Assembly: GCA_963715285.1 (NCBI GenBank)
Contig: CAVQRU010000003.1
Location: 1-64,000 of the forward strand
Source of the DNA: Sva-07 sp963715285
GTDB taxonomy: Bacteria; Actinomycetota; Acidimicrobiia; Acidimicrobiales; Ilumatobacteraceae
Length of the DNA: 64,000 nt
Reading direction: 5' to 3'
This document shows, in pieces, positions 8,459 through 17,351 of the stretch. A model generated the notes under the pieces. That model searched no databases. It was not told where the DNA came from and saw only the letters and a list, made by a program, of their open reading frames with translations. Position 1 is the stretch's first letter, and each line of letters opens with the position of its first letter. Made by a program: the position numbers and the translations under genes.

Positions 8459-8995
8459 ATGTTCACCTTCCGGCGCCTGCGTCGCGACGACTTCGAGGTC
8501 CTCGCGCGGTGGCTGGCGGAGCCACACGTCGCCGAGTGGTGGAACCACGAGCACCGCACCGACGCACTCGAGGACGACTTCGGGCCGACCATCGACGGCG
8601 AGGAACCGGCAGAGGACTGGATCGCAGTGCTCGACGACGTCCCGGTCGGCGTGGTGCAGTACTGCCACTTCGTCGACTACCCCGAGTACGTCGAGGAGAT
8701 GGAACCCGTGTACCCGGTGGGCGACGGGGCCGGCACGATCGACTACCTCGTCGGCGATCCGGGGCGGGTGGGTCGAGGGGTCGGGACACGGATGATCGCC
8801 GAGTTCGTCGAGTTCGTGTGGTCGCACGATCCGTCGGTGACCCATCTGGTCGTCCCCGTGAACTCCGCCAACGAACGCTCCTGGCGGGCGTTGCTGGGCG
8901 CCGGGTTCACGCTGGTCGGTCGCGGGGAACTCGACCCCGACAACCCGGCGCACGATCGGCTGCACGAGATCCTGCGTCTCGACCGACCCGGTTGA
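8459..8995 (+). CDS. GNAT acetyltransferase, AAC(6')/RimJ-like
   Basis: A 178-residue protein that opens FTFRRLRRDDFEVLARWLAEPHVAEWW, the typical start of AAC(6')-Ib/siderophore-type acetyltransferases. The acetyl-CoA loop region reads IDYLVGDPGRVGRGVGTRMI (about residues 95-115), and the late segment VNSANERSWRALLGAGF is characteristic. The substrate is unknown: aminoglycoside, peptide or lysine-siderophore acetylation are all possible in this subfamily. The start ATG at 8459 lies 40 bases after the DksA-like gene. Confidence 0.85.
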   Translation: MFTFRRLRRDDFEVLARWLAEPHVAEWWNHEHRTDALEDDFGPTIDGEEPAEDWIAVLDDVPVGVVQYCHFVDYPEYVEEMEPVYPVGDGAGTIDYLVGDPGRVGRGVGTRMIAEFVEFVWSHDPSVTHLVVPVNSANERSWRALLGAGFTLVGRGELDPDNPAHDRLHEILRLDRPG

Positions 8996-9029
8996 GCGCA
9001 GGCGGTGACACCGACCTACCGTCGGGTCG

Positions 9030-9416
9030 ATGGCCGACGATGCACGACTCCCTCCCGCCGCCTCGGGACCCGACTGGGTGCGCCCCCTCGTGCACTTCGA
9101 GATCCTGGCTCGTGATCCCGACGTACAGCGCGCATTCTACGGCGAGCTGTTCAACTGGCCGATCGGCGACGGACCGATCATGAACTTCCCGAGCGGTCTC
9201 GGCGGTCCCGAGCCCGGACCAGCCGGGCACATGCGCCAGGCCCCGCGGAGCGGATTCGTCCTGTACATCCAGGTACGGGACCTCGCGTCGTCGCTCGTTC
9301 GGGTTCCCGAGTTGGGCGGGACGGTGGTGTCGCAGCCGTTCGACGTGCCCGCGGGACCGACGATCGCGTCGATCGAGGATCCGGAGGGCAACCCACTGGT
9401 CCTCGTCCAGCAGTAG
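9030..9416 (+). CDS. Glyoxalase/VOC superfamily protein
   Basis: A 128-residue, single-module vicinal oxygen chelate protein. It opens with the family's LVHFEILARDPDVQRAFYGELFNWPI and ends with the IEDPEGNPLVLVQQ strand that carries the usual metal-ligand glutamate region. Such small VOC proteins include enzymes and antibiotic-binding proteins, so the reaction cannot be named. TACCGT at 9017-9022, seven bases before the ATG, suggests a leaderless transcript. Its stop is one base from that of the next, convergent gene. Confidence 0.85.
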   Translation: MADDARLPPAASGPDWVRPLVHFEILARDPDVQRAFYGELFNWPIGDGPIMNFPSGLGGPEPGPAGHMRQAPRSGFVLYIQVRDLASSLVRVPELGGTVVSQPFDVPAGPTIASIEDPEGNPLVLVQQ

Positions 9417-9417
9417 C

Positions 9418-9705
9418 TCAGTCGACGCCGTCGAACCGATCGACGACGATGCTGCCGGGTTCGATCAGTTCGAGCAACCGTGCCCCGAGCGGTGACGCAT
9501 CGAGTGCGGCTCGACCGGCGTCGGCGTCGTCGGGGGTCGCCCACAGGGTCAGCACGAGCCACCTGCCATCGCGATGGCGGCCGAGCGAACGTCGCAGGAA
9601 GCCGCGCTGGTGGTAGGCGACGGCGACCTGGACGCGTTCGTCGACAGCTCGGAAGGCGGCCTCGTCGACTTCGGGCGCCAACCGAAACGTCGTGATCTCG
9701 AACAT
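9418..9705 (-). CDS. Small alpha/beta-barrel (ABM-like) protein
   Basis: A 95-residue protein, MFEITTFRLAPEVDEAAFRAVDERVQ, whose pattern of one strand, one helix, then WLVLTLWATPDDADAGRAAL resembles dimeric ferredoxin-like (antibiotic biosynthesis monooxygenase or DUF-type) domains. I do not recognise a specific family. Its start lies 23 bases from that of the divergent ATP-grasp gene, so the two probably share a control region. Confidence 0.6.
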   Translation of the reverse strand: MFEITTFRLAPEVDEAAFRAVDERVQVAVAYHQRGFLRRSLGRHRDGRWLVLTLWATPDDADAGRAALDASPLGARLLELIEPGSIVVDRFDGVD

Positions 9706-9728
9706 CTCCCGGACGCTACGGTCCGACG

Positions 9729-11090
9729 ATGGACGAGTGGTGGACCGACCCGCTGCGCCGAGCGTTCCGCGGCCGGTCCGTCGTCCTGGCCGGTGCGGTG
9801 AGCGCATCCTGGACCGAGCACATCGAACTGCTCCGGTCGGTGGGCGTCGAGCGTCTGTTGGTGGTTGCGACGGGAGGGCGCGGCGCCGGACCGCAGCCCG
9901 ACGTCCCGACCGTGATCGTCGAGCCACCGGCCGGTCTCTCGGAGATGGAACGGATCCATGCCGCCGACCGAGCCCTGGCCCATCCCACTCCCGAGATGGT
10001 CGACGCGCTGGATCGCTTCGATCCTCGTCGCGAGGCGCTCGTGGTGGGAACGTTCCTCGCGACGACCGCTCGACTCGCCGGCCGGCCCCTGTTGGCCCAT
10101 CGGCGCCCGGAGTGGGTGGCGCTGGAGGACAAGGTGGTCATTGACGCGTTCTGGGACCGGGCCGGTGTCGAACGTCAACCGAGCGTCGTCGCGTCACTCG
10201 ACGAGGCGGCCGGGGCCGCCCGGTCGATCGACCGGGGCGATGGCACCGTGTGGGCAGCCGACGCCCGAGAGGGATTCCACGGCGGCGCACACGAGACCTA
10301 CTGGGTCACCGACGACGCAGCTCGCGACCGCACCATCGCGCGGTTGCGAACCGTCTGCGACGCCGTGCGGGTCATGCCCTTCCTGGAGGGCATCCCGTGT
10401 TCGATCCACGGCATCGTCCTGCCCGACGGCGTGTCGACACTGAGGCCGGTCGAGATGGTGACGTTGCGGCGGGGAAGATCGTTCGTGTACGCCGGCTGCG
10501 CGACGTCGTGGGATCCGTCGCCCGCTGTCCGCGAGCAGATGCGGTCGATCGCACGACGGGTCGGAGCGCAGCTCCGGGACGAGGTCGGCTTCCGCGGGAC
10601 GTTCACCGTCGACGGCGTCGTGACGGCGGACGGCTTCTGGCCGACCGAGCTCAACCCCCGGTTCGGCGGGGGGATCATGACGATCGCCCGCGGCGCCGGC
10701 ATTCCCATCGTGCTGGTGAACGACCTGATCGTCGCAGGCCACGACATCGGGCGCACCTCGGCACAGTTGGAGGCCGACATCGTGACGATCGCCGACGAGC
10801 GCAGGGGCGGCGGCACGTGGATGGGCGGACTCGACCACGACCTGGAGGCGAGCGCACGACCGGTGGCGTTCGATGGCTCAGCGTGGACGTGGAGCGCCGA
10901 CGACCGGCACGCAGCCGGTCGGGTGACCGCCGGAGCGGGCTTCATCCGCTGCGTCTACGACCGGGCGGCGACCCCCGTCGGCCCGTCGACCGCGGATCGA
11001 GCCGCGCGGTTCTGGGGGTTCATCGCACGAGAAACCGGGGCCGACACCGCCGGTCTGACACCGGCGACGAGTGGAACACCGCGGGGCTGA
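9729..11090 (+). CDS. Orphan ATP-grasp domain protein
   Basis: A 453-residue protein. The first 100 residues form a Rossmann-like pre-ATP-grasp domain. Landmarks of the ATP-grasp fold follow: ALEDKVVIDAFWDRAGV (start of the central domain), the VMPFLEGIPCSIHGIVLP strand, and the metal-binding TELNPRFGGGIMTIARGAG (about residues 305-325). A C-terminal domain of about 100 residues is unlike those of the well-known carboxylases. The ligase substrate is unknown; no peptide, purine or lysine biosynthetic partner is adjacent. TACGGT at 9717-9722, six bases before the ATG, is a likely -10. Confidence 0.8.
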   Translation: MDEWWTDPLRRAFRGRSVVLAGAVSASWTEHIELLRSVGVERLLVVATGGRGAGPQPDVPTVIVEPPAGLSEMERIHAADRALAHPTPEMVDALDRFDPRREALVVGTFLATTARLAGRPLLAHRRPEWVALEDKVVIDAFWDRAGVERQPSVVASLDEAAGAARSIDRGDGTVWAADAREGFHGGAHETYWVTDDAARDRTIARLRTVCDAVRVMPFLEGIPCSIHGIVLPDGVSTLRPVEMVTLRRGRSFVYAGCATSWDPSPAVREQMRSIARRVGAQLRDEVGFRGTFTVDGVVTADGFWPTELNPRFGGGIMTIARGAGIPIVLVNDLIVAGHDIGRTSAQLEADIVTIADERRGGGTWMGGLDHDLEASARPVAFDGSAWTWSADDRHAAGRVTAGAGFIRCVYDRAATPVGPSTADRAARFWGFIARETGADTAGLTPATSGTPRG

Positions 11091-11102
11091 CTCGTGGTGT
11101 GC

Positions 11103-11492
11103 TCAGGCAGTGAGGGCGGCGATGGCGTCGTCGACTCGTTCGACCGGCACCAGGACGTGGTCGTGGTGGTAGCCGGCCAGCACATTGCACGGAATGTCGA
11201 GCCGTGCGAGCCGTTCGCTGATCGCGGCGGTGAGCCCCACGGCTTCGAGGCTCGACTGGACGGTGAGGCTCAGCCACGCGAACCGGACGGTGACGAGTTG
11301 GCCCGCACGTTCGGCGGCCTCGACCGGGAGCACGATCGTCGTCAGCGGGCCCTCCTTCACGATCGCATGGGCCGATGCCAGGAGACCCGGAGTGGGGACC
11401 TCGACGGCAATGTAGGTGAACACGCCCGGTCGACGAGCGACGGCGAGCGACGCGAGCATCGCATCGAGATCGGTTTCACCGGGCGCTGTCAT
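11103..11492 (-). CDS. ACT domain protein (ACT_3, formerly DUF2241)
   Basis: A 129-residue protein. The N-terminal half reads RRPGVFTYIAVEVPTPGLLASAHAIVKEGPLTTIVLP and the C-terminal half contains LTVQSSLEAVGLTAAISERLA and CNVLAGYHHDHVLVP, both strongly characteristic of the ACT_3 family. Such proteins probably bind an amino acid, but ligand and partner are unknown. It converges with the ATP-grasp gene; GGAGG lies close before the ATG. Confidence 0.85.
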   Translation of the reverse strand: MTAPGETDLDAMLASLAVARRPGVFTYIAVEVPTPGLLASAHAIVKEGPLTTIVLPVEAAERAGQLVTVRFAWLSLTVQSSLEAVGLTAAISERLARLDIPCNVLAGYHHDHVLVPVERVDDAIAALTA

Positions 11493-11598
11493 GCCTCCAG
11501 TGTCCCAGCCCTGTCAAACGGGTGTGGCGCGCCCCGTGTCGCCGCCGGCCTGCCCGTGGCGCGATGATCGCTCGACCTCTCGGAAGGAGCTCGTCGAC

Positions 11599-12669
11599 AT
11601 GTCCACTCCACCTCTTCTGCCCGGCCGCCTCGGCACTCCCGACCTCGACATCCGCGACGACCCACGTGCCGACCCACGCATGGTCGCCGCAATGGGTCCG
11701 ATCGGGCTCGACGTCGCACCACCTCCCACGCCGGTCAACGCAGCCACACCGATCGCCGACCTGCTCGAGTACGCGATGCTCGCGGAGGAGGGCTTCGAAA
11801 CCCTGGGCGGTGTTCTGACGGCCAACAGCGCACCGACCAGCGGCGTCGTGCGGTCGGAGGAGACGATCACCGGCGTCGACGGCAACGACATCACGCTCTA
11901 CCTCCACCGCCCGGACGAAACGGACGGACCGCTGCCGTGCGTGGTCCACACCCACGGCGGTGGGATGGCGATCCTGAGCGCCACCGGCGAGAGCTACGTC
12001 AAGTGGCGTGACGACCTCGCCGCCACCGGCATGGTCGTGGTGGGCGTCGAGTTCCGCAACGCGGCCGGGAAGTTGGGGCCGCACCCGTTCCCCGCCGGGT
12101 TGAACGACTGCGCGAGTGCAGCACAGTGGGTGATCGCGAACCGAGAGGCGCTCGGGGTGTCGAAGGTCGTCATCTCCGGCGAGTCCGGCGGCGGCAACCT
12201 GTCGATCGCCACCGCCCTCAAGGCGAAACAGGACGGCTGGATCGGCGAGATCGCCGGTGTCTACGCCCAGTGCCCGTACATCTCCGGCGCCTACGCCGAC
12301 CCTCCGGCCGAACTCACGTCGCTGTTCGAGAACGACAACTACTTCTTGAACGTCGAGAACATGGGTGCGCTGGCGAGGACGTACGACCCGGACGGCACCC
12401 ACGCGACCAATCCACTCGCCTGGCCGATGCACGCCACCACCGACGACCTCGCCGGATTGCCACCGCACGTGGTCTCGGTGAACCAACTCGATCCGCTGCG
12501 CGACGAGGGGCTCGTCTACTACAGGAAGCTGCTCGACGCGGGAGTGAGCACCGTGAGCCGCACGGTGAACGGCACCTGTCACGCCGGCGACTGCCTCTTC
12601 CTCGATGCGATGCCCGACGTCTGGCATGCCACGATTCGCGACATCAAGGGGTTCGCCGACTCGCTCTGA
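11599..12669 (+). CDS. Alpha/beta hydrolase (HSL-type esterase)
   Basis: A 356-residue alpha/beta-hydrolase_3 enzyme. The oxyanion motif of the hormone-sensitive-lipase group appears as VVHTHGGGM (about residues 115-123), the nucleophile serine in ISGESGGGN (about 193-201), and a catalytic Asp/His pair is likely in NQLDPLRDEG and NGTCHAGDC. The substrate is probably a carboxyl ester; physiological role unknown. GGAAGGAG at 11582-11589 supports the ATG at 11599. Its stop is followed by 14-base tandem repeats. Confidence 0.88.
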   Translation: MSTPPLLPGRLGTPDLDIRDDPRADPRMVAAMGPIGLDVAPPPTPVNAATPIADLLEYAMLAEEGFETLGGVLTANSAPTSGVVRSEETITGVDGNDITLYLHRPDETDGPLPCVVHTHGGGMAILSATGESYVKWRDDLAATGMVVVGVEFRNAAGKLGPHPFPAGLNDCASAAQWVIANREALGVSKVVISGESGGGNLSIATALKAKQDGWIGEIAGVYAQCPYISGAYADPPAELTSLFENDNYFLNVENMGALARTYDPDGTHATNPLAWPMHATTDDLAGLPPHVVSVNQLDPLRDEGLVYYRKLLDAGVSTVSRTVNGTCHAGDCLFLDAMPDVWHATIRDIKGFADSL

Positions 12670-12676
12670 CCGGGCC

Positions 12677-12732
12677 ACTGGTTCCGGGCGAGTGGTCCCG
12701 GGCGAGTGGTCCCGGGCGAGTGGTCCCGGGCG
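12677..12732. repeat. Four 14-base tandem repeats after the hydrolase gene
   Basis: Three identical units AGTGGTCCCGGGCG (12691-12732) follow one diverged unit, ACTGGTTCCGGGCG (12677-12690). They fill the gap between the convergent hydrolase and pheT genes. Each unit contains the palindrome CCCGGG. Confidence 0.9.
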
Positions 12733-12739
12733 CTCGCCG

Positions 12740-15106
12740 TCAGCTGCGGAGTTGGGCGCCGAGCTTCGTCGCTGCGGCCTCGACGCCACGCCGCACGTCG
12801 GCGATGTCAGCATCGGTGAGGTTGCGATCAGCGGCCTGGAGCCGAATGCGGTAGGCGAGCGAACGGGTCCCCGGTGTCGCCCGTTCGCCGCGGTAGACGT
12901 CGAACAGGTCGATGTCGACGAGCAGGTTGCCCGCTCCCTGACGCACCGCCTTCTCGACACGCTCGGCCGGGATGTCCTCCGGCACGACGAACGAGAGATC
13001 GAGGTCGCTCGACGGATACCGGCTGGTCGGCTTCCACTGCGTCGGCTTGGGCTCGCGATCGAGGATCTGGTCGAGATCGAGTTCGAGGATCGCGACGCGT
13101 TCGCTGACCTCGAACGCCTCGAGCACCTCGGGAGCCACCTCGCCCACGGCGCCGAGCGGTTCACGTCCGGCCTGCAGCGTGGCCGACCGCGTGGCGTGCA
13201 GCCCGACGGGCACCTTGGACTGGTCGAGCCGCGCACCGGCGCCGAGGGCGGCCGCCAACTCACGCCACACCGCAACCGCAGCCGGCGCCTCGGCGCCGGC
13301 GAGCACGACGGTCAACGCTTCGTACTCGCCCGGCAGTTCTCCGTCTGCAGGCGGGTACACGTGGCCGATCTCGAACAACGCAACGCCGGTGCGGCGGTGC
13401 GATTCGTTGAACGCGACGGCACGGAGCAGGCCTGGCCGCAGCGACGTGCGCAGCACGCTCTCCTCGGCGACCAGCGGGTTGGTGATGCGCAGCGCCTCGG
13501 AGGGAAGGCCCGCCTTGGCGAGGGTGTCGGGGGCGAGGAACGGGTTCGGCATCGCCTCGGAGATCCCGAGGCCGAGCAACACCTGGCGGGCCAGACGGCG
13601 CCGGTGCTGGCGGACGCTGAGCTCGCCGTGCACCACCGACTTCGGGACCGTCTTGCCCAGACGGTCGTAGCCGAAGTGACGAGCGACCTCCTCGATCACG
13701 TCGATCTCCTCGGTCGAGTCGAGTCGCCACGACGGCAGCACGACCCGCCGGGTGTCGCTCGTGCCCGACACGGTGAACCCGATCGGGTCGAGCAACGCCG
13801 GGAGGTCGTCGGCCACGAGGTCGGTGCCGAGGGTGCGATTGACGGCGCTGATGCGCACGTCGACCGAGCGGTCGGCTGCGGGCAGGTGCGCCGAGCGGGC
13901 GTCGACGGCGCCCTCGTGGACCACGAGCTCGGGGCAGGTCTCCGACAGCAACTCGACGAATCGAGCGATGGCCAGTGGCATGCCGTAGGGGTCGACACCG
14001 CGTTCGAAACGTGCCGATGCCTCGGATCGCAGATTGGTGCGCGCCACGGTCTGGCCGATGCCGGTGAGCGAGAACCAGGCCACCTCGAGCGCGACCGTCG
14101 TGGTCGCTCCGCTGATCTCGGTGTCGAGGCCACCCATGATGCCGCCCACGCCGATCGGGACGTCGTTGGCGTCGCAGATGAACAGATCGTCGTGCGTGAA
14201 GGTGCGCGCTTCACCGTCGAGGGTGGTGAGCTGTTCACCTTCGGCTGCGCGCCGCACGCGGAAGCCGCCGCCACCGAGCGTGTCGAGGTCGTAGGCGTGG
14301 TTCGGCTGGTTGAGTTCCAGCATCACGTAGTTGCTGACGTCGACGACGTTGCTGATCGGGCGCATCCCCGCAGCGGTCAGCCGTCGGGCCATCCAGTCCG
14401 CCGACGGTTTCACCTCGATGCCCGAGATCACCGTCGAGGTGAACCGACCGCAACGGTCACCGTCGACGATCTCGACCGGAGCGGTACGTTCGGGCCCGGC
14501 CACCGTGAGCGTCGGCGTCGGCGGCCGGAACTCCACGCCGAGCTTGGCGGCGAGATCGCGTGCGATCCCGACGTATCCCCAGCAGTCGGGACGGTTGCGG
14601 GTGACGTCGGCGTCGATCAGGACGTCGAGGCTCAGCCCGAGCGCCTCGCCGTACGGACGCCCGAGTGGCACGTCGGGGGGCAGGATGCGGATGCCGGAGT
14701 GATCGTCGCCGAGGCCGAGTTCGCTCGCCGAGCAGAGCATGCCCTCGGAATCGATGCCGAGGATGCCCCGTCGCTCGATCGTCATGCCGTTGGGCATCGT
14801 CGTGCCGAGCGTGGCCAGCGGGACGATGTCGCCCTCGGCCATGTTGAATGCGCCGCACCAGACGTGTCGCTGCTGGCCGTCGCCGGCATCGACGTACACC
14901 CGCTGGACCTTGGCGGCGTCGGGATGCTGTTCGAGGCGGAGCACCCGGGCGGTCACCACACCGGGCACCGTTTCGCCGACCGTGGTGACCGAGTCGACCT
15001 CGAGGCCGAGCGCGGTCAGGGCGTCGGTGACACGCTCGACCGCCTCGGGGTCGGTGGGGTCACCGAAGTCGCCGTACTCGTTGAGCCAGGACAGGAGGAT
15101 CTTCAC
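12740..15106 (-). CDS. pheT: Phenylalanyl-tRNA synthetase beta subunit
   Basis: Large subunit of the cytoplasmic alpha2-beta2 enzyme that charges tRNA-Phe. The 788-residue chain shows the tRNA-binding (EMAP-like) domain near residues 40-150 (AARVLRLEQHPDAAKVQRVYVD-type strand, HVWCGAFNM), the B3/B4 editing region (NVVDVSNYVMLELNQPNHAYD), the B5 region and the C-terminal anticodon-binding ferredoxin domain (SRYPSSDLDLSFVVP). The GTG start at 15106 overlaps the pheS stop as GTGA. Full family length, no damage seen. Confidence 0.97.
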   Translation of the reverse strand: MKILLSWLNEYGDFGDPTDPEAVERVTDALTALGLEVDSVTTVGETVPGVVTARVLRLEQHPDAAKVQRVYVDAGDGQQRHVWCGAFNMAEGDIVPLATLGTTMPNGMTIERRGILGIDSEGMLCSASELGLGDDHSGIRILPPDVPLGRPYGEALGLSLDVLIDADVTRNRPDCWGYVGIARDLAAKLGVEFRPPTPTLTVAGPERTAPVEIVDGDRCGRFTSTVISGIEVKPSADWMARRLTAAGMRPISNVVDVSNYVMLELNQPNHAYDLDTLGGGGFRVRRAAEGEQLTTLDGEARTFTHDDLFICDANDVPIGVGGIMGGLDTEISGATTTVALEVAWFSLTGIGQTVARTNLRSEASARFERGVDPYGMPLAIARFVELLSETCPELVVHEGAVDARSAHLPAADRSVDVRISAVNRTLGTDLVADDLPALLDPIGFTVSGTSDTRRVVLPSWRLDSTEEIDVIEEVARHFGYDRLGKTVPKSVVHGELSVRQHRRRLARQVLLGLGISEAMPNPFLAPDTLAKAGLPSEALRITNPLVAEESVLRTSLRPGLLRAVAFNESHRRTGVALFEIGHVYPPADGELPGEYEALTVVLAGAEAPAAVAVWRELAAALGAGARLDQSKVPVGLHATRSATLQAGREPLGAVGEVAPEVLEAFEVSERVAILELDLDQILDREPKPTQWKPTSRYPSSDLDLSFVVPEDIPAERVEKAVRQGAGNLLVDIDLFDVYRGERATPGTRSLAYRIRLQAADRNLTDADIADVRRGVEAAATKLGAQLRS

Positions 15107-16119
15107 GAGAACTGCTCCAGGAATCGGATGTCGTTGGTGTACATGTCGCGGATGTCCTCGACGCCGTGACGCTCCTTGGCCATGCGGTCGATACCGAAGC
15201 CGAAGGCGAAGCCGCTCCACTGCTCGGGGTCGAGGCCGCCGGCGCGCAGCACGTTCGGGTGCACCATGCCGCAGCCTCCGAGTTCGATCCAGCTGCCGTC
15301 CGGCCGCTGGATGTCGAACTCCGCCGACGGCTCGGTGAACGGGAAGTAACTCGGACGCAACCGCGACGTGAAACCCGGGCCGAAGAACGCCTTCGTGAAC
15401 GCCTCGATCGTGCCGGCGAGATCGGCCATCGTGATGTTCCGGTCGATCACCAGGCCCTCGATCTGGTGGAACACGGGCATGTGGGTGGCGTCGGGGGTGT
15501 CGCGCCGGAACACGCGGCCGGGGGCGACGATGTAGATCGGCGGCTCGCTCTCGAGCATCGTACGGATCTGGACCGGCGAGGTGTGGGTCCGGAGCAGGGT
15601 CGTCCCCACCTTGCCGTCGGGCGTGACATGGTCGACGAACAGGGTGTCGAACTCGCCGCGGGCCGGGTGCCCCTCCCCCATGTTGAGCGCCTCGAAGTTG
15701 TGCCAGTCGGTCTCGACCTCCGGGCCTTCGGCCACCTGGAACCCGAGACCGATGAACACGTCCTCGAGACGTTCCCATGCCTGGGTGACCAGGTGCGCAT
15801 GCCCACGGGTCGGTTTGCCGACGAACTCCGTGAGATCGAGCCGTTCCGCTTCGACCCGAGCGGCTCGAGCTTCGGCAGCGAGGGCGGTACGCCGTTCGTC
15901 GAGCGCGACGGAGACGGCGGACATCGCCTCGTTGATCGCCTGGCCGGCGGCCTTCTTCTCGTCGATCGACTCGAGGGAGCCCAGCCGGGTCTTCTGCTGG
16001 GCGAGGGCCCCCTTCTTGCCGAGGAGTTGCGCAGTGAGCGCGGCGACCTCGTCGAGGCTGCCGGCGGCTTGGATCTCGGCGAGTGCCGCATCGCGGGCGG
16101 CGGTGATGTCAGTGAGCAC
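15103..16119 (-). CDS. pheS: Phenylalanyl-tRNA synthetase alpha subunit
   Basis: Catalytic subunit, 338 residues. An N-terminal coiled coil (about 1-95) is followed by the class II core with motif 2 (GRVFRRDTPDATHMPVFHQIEG) and motif 3 (ELGGCGMVHPNVL and GFAFGFGIDRMA). The start is GTG at 16119, preceded by GAAAGG. In many actinobacteria pheST follows trmH directly; here seven kilobases of mostly plus-strand genes intervene, so it must have its own promoter within 16120-16363. Confidence 0.97.
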   Translation of the reverse strand: MLTDITAARDAALAEIQAAGSLDEVAALTAQLLGKKGALAQQKTRLGSLESIDEKKAAGQAINEAMSAVSVALDERRTALAAEARAARVEAERLDLTEFVGKPTRGHAHLVTQAWERLEDVFIGLGFQVAEGPEVETDWHNFEALNMGEGHPARGEFDTLFVDHVTPDGKVGTTLLRTHTSPVQIRTMLESEPPIYIVAPGRVFRRDTPDATHMPVFHQIEGLVIDRNITMADLAGTIEAFTKAFFGPGFTSRLRPSYFPFTEPSAEFDIQRPDGSWIELGGCGMVHPNVLRAGGLDPEQWSGFAFGFGIDRMAKERHGVEDIRDMYTNDIRFLEQFS

Positions 16120-16363
16120 GTGGACCTTTCAGGAGCGTGAGCGTCTGGTGGAACGGACCCCGGACGAACACAGGAGACGGCACAGGAGCGGACGGTCGTG
16201 TGGTCGATCCCCCGGGTTCACCCGGGGCACGAAAATCGCTGCGACTGCGGCTGCACAGCCGCCGAGGTTACCCGTTCGCCAGGCCCAACGCCCCTACCGT
16301 TTGCGCTCCTCAGGTGTCCACGATGTCCCAGGCACGTCGTGTACGCCACGAGGAGGGCTCACC
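16120..16363 (-). promoter_or_regulatory. pheS leader with two hairpins
   Basis: This 244-base gap separates divergent pheS and DUF4389 genes. It holds two perfect inverted repeats: GCGGCT/AGCCGC (16247-16262, 4-base loop) and CCCCGGGT/ACCCGGGG (16210-16227, tight 2- to 4-base loop). In the pheS direction the larger-stem GC hairpin comes second, about 90 bases before the start. I see no T-box sequence and no obvious Phe-rich leader peptide. The GC hairpin could pause or end transcription, but there is no U-tract. Confidence 0.4.
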
Positions 16364-17101
16364 ATGTCGACGCAACCACCGACCGCTCCACCGCCGCCAC
16401 CACCGCCATCATCGCCCCCGCCCCCGCCCGGTGCGTTCGGGACGCCACCATCGGGGCCGGCGCCCGCTGATGCGCCCTACCCGGCACGATTCGACGTCGA
16501 CCGGCCGGAATCGTTGAACCGGGTGACCACCGCCTTCCGGATCATCCTGGTGATCCCGATCGCGATCGTGCTCGGGCTGCTGACCAGCAGCGGCACCAGC
16601 ACCTTCGAGACCGACGACGGCGAGTGGGTCACGACCAGCGGCACGAGCATCCTCGGCGCCCTGTTCGCGACCACCCTGCTGCTCATCCTGTTCCGTCAGC
16701 GCTACCCGAGATGGTGGTTCGACTTCGCGCTCGAACTGAACCGGTTCAGCGCCCGAGTGGGCGCCTACATCGCACTGCTGACCGATGAGTACCCGTCGAC
16801 CGTCGAGCAGCAGCGTGTGCACCTGGACTTCGACTACCCGGAGGACGTCGAACACGACCTGAACCGGTGGCTCCCGCTCGTCAAGTGGTTCCTGGCGATC
16901 CCCCACTTCATCATCCTGTTCTTCCTCGGGATCGGCGCGTTCTTCGCCGTGATCGCCGCCTGGTTCGCCATCCTCTTCACCGGGAAGTACCCCGAGGGCT
17001 TGTTCGACTACGTCGTGGGTGTCGGCCGGTGGGCGCTGCGGGTGTACGCGTACGCGTTCCTGCTGATCACCGACCGCTACCCACCGTTCTCGCTGAACTG
17101 A
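16364..17101 (+). CDS. DUF4389 membrane protein
   Basis: A 245-residue protein with an N-terminal proline-rich tail (about residues 1-40) and two DUF4389 modules, each seen as a YP/DYP-type strand followed by RVTTAFRIILVIP or RWLPLVKWFLAIPHFI. Four or five hydrophobic segments follow (about residues 57-75, 95-112, 170-205 and near 225), so it is an inner-membrane protein. The function of DUF4389 is unknown. AGGAGG at 16351-16356 precedes the ATG. Confidence 0.88.
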   Translation: MSTQPPTAPPPPPPPSSPPPPPGAFGTPPSGPAPADAPYPARFDVDRPESLNRVTTAFRIILVIPIAIVLGLLTSSGTSTFETDDGEWVTTSGTSILGALFATTLLLILFRQRYPRWWFDFALELNRFSARVGAYIALLTDEYPSTVEQQRVHLDFDYPEDVEHDLNRWLPLVKWFLAIPHFIILFFLGIGAFFAVIAAWFAILFTGKYPEGLFDYVVGVGRWALRVYAYAFLLITDRYPPFSLN

Positions 17102-17120
17102 ACTCGAACCGGTCGATCGG

Positions 17121-17310
17121 TCAGTCGGTCGGTGTGCCCTGGTGGAACGCCAGCCGCCACTCGCCGTCGGCCCGACACCAGACCGACGAGCGATTCGCGG
17201 TGCCGCGCTGATCGATCGACATCTACAGCTCGACCATCTCCTCGTCGCGGGCACGCAGCATCCGTCCACCTTCCACCATCACCAGAGTCTTGCCGCCCAC
17301 CAGAGTCGTG
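17121..17310 (-). pseudogene. SnoaL/DUF4440-like gene remnant with in-frame TAG
   Basis: The 3' part reads MSIDQRGTANRSSVWCRADG and EWRLAFHQGTPTD, the typical C-terminus of DUF4440/SnoaL-like (NTF2 fold) proteins, ending in TGA at 17121. The same frame continues upstream with strong GC bias in third codon positions, but a TAG at 17223-17225 interrupts it, and the N-terminal half of the family is absent. A truncated, inactive gene copy is the simplest reading. Confidence 0.5.
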
Positions 17311-17351
17311 CCGCCACACCCTGCCCGCGCCACCGCCGTACAGTGACCGCC

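Noticed and set aside
9137..9562. Minus-strand gene opposite the VOC gene
   Set aside because: Arg/Pro-rich shadow translation without family similarity; the VOC frame has clear motifs and promoter.
12605..15169. Plus-strand open frame of about 850 codons opposite pheT
   Set aside because: Antisense shadow of pheT, with no recognisable motif.
16120..16363. T-box or tRNA gene in the pheS upstream region
   Set aside because: No T-box core (AGGGUGGNACCGCG) and no cloverleaf; the GGTTC in the hairpin is part of an inverted repeat, not a T-arm.
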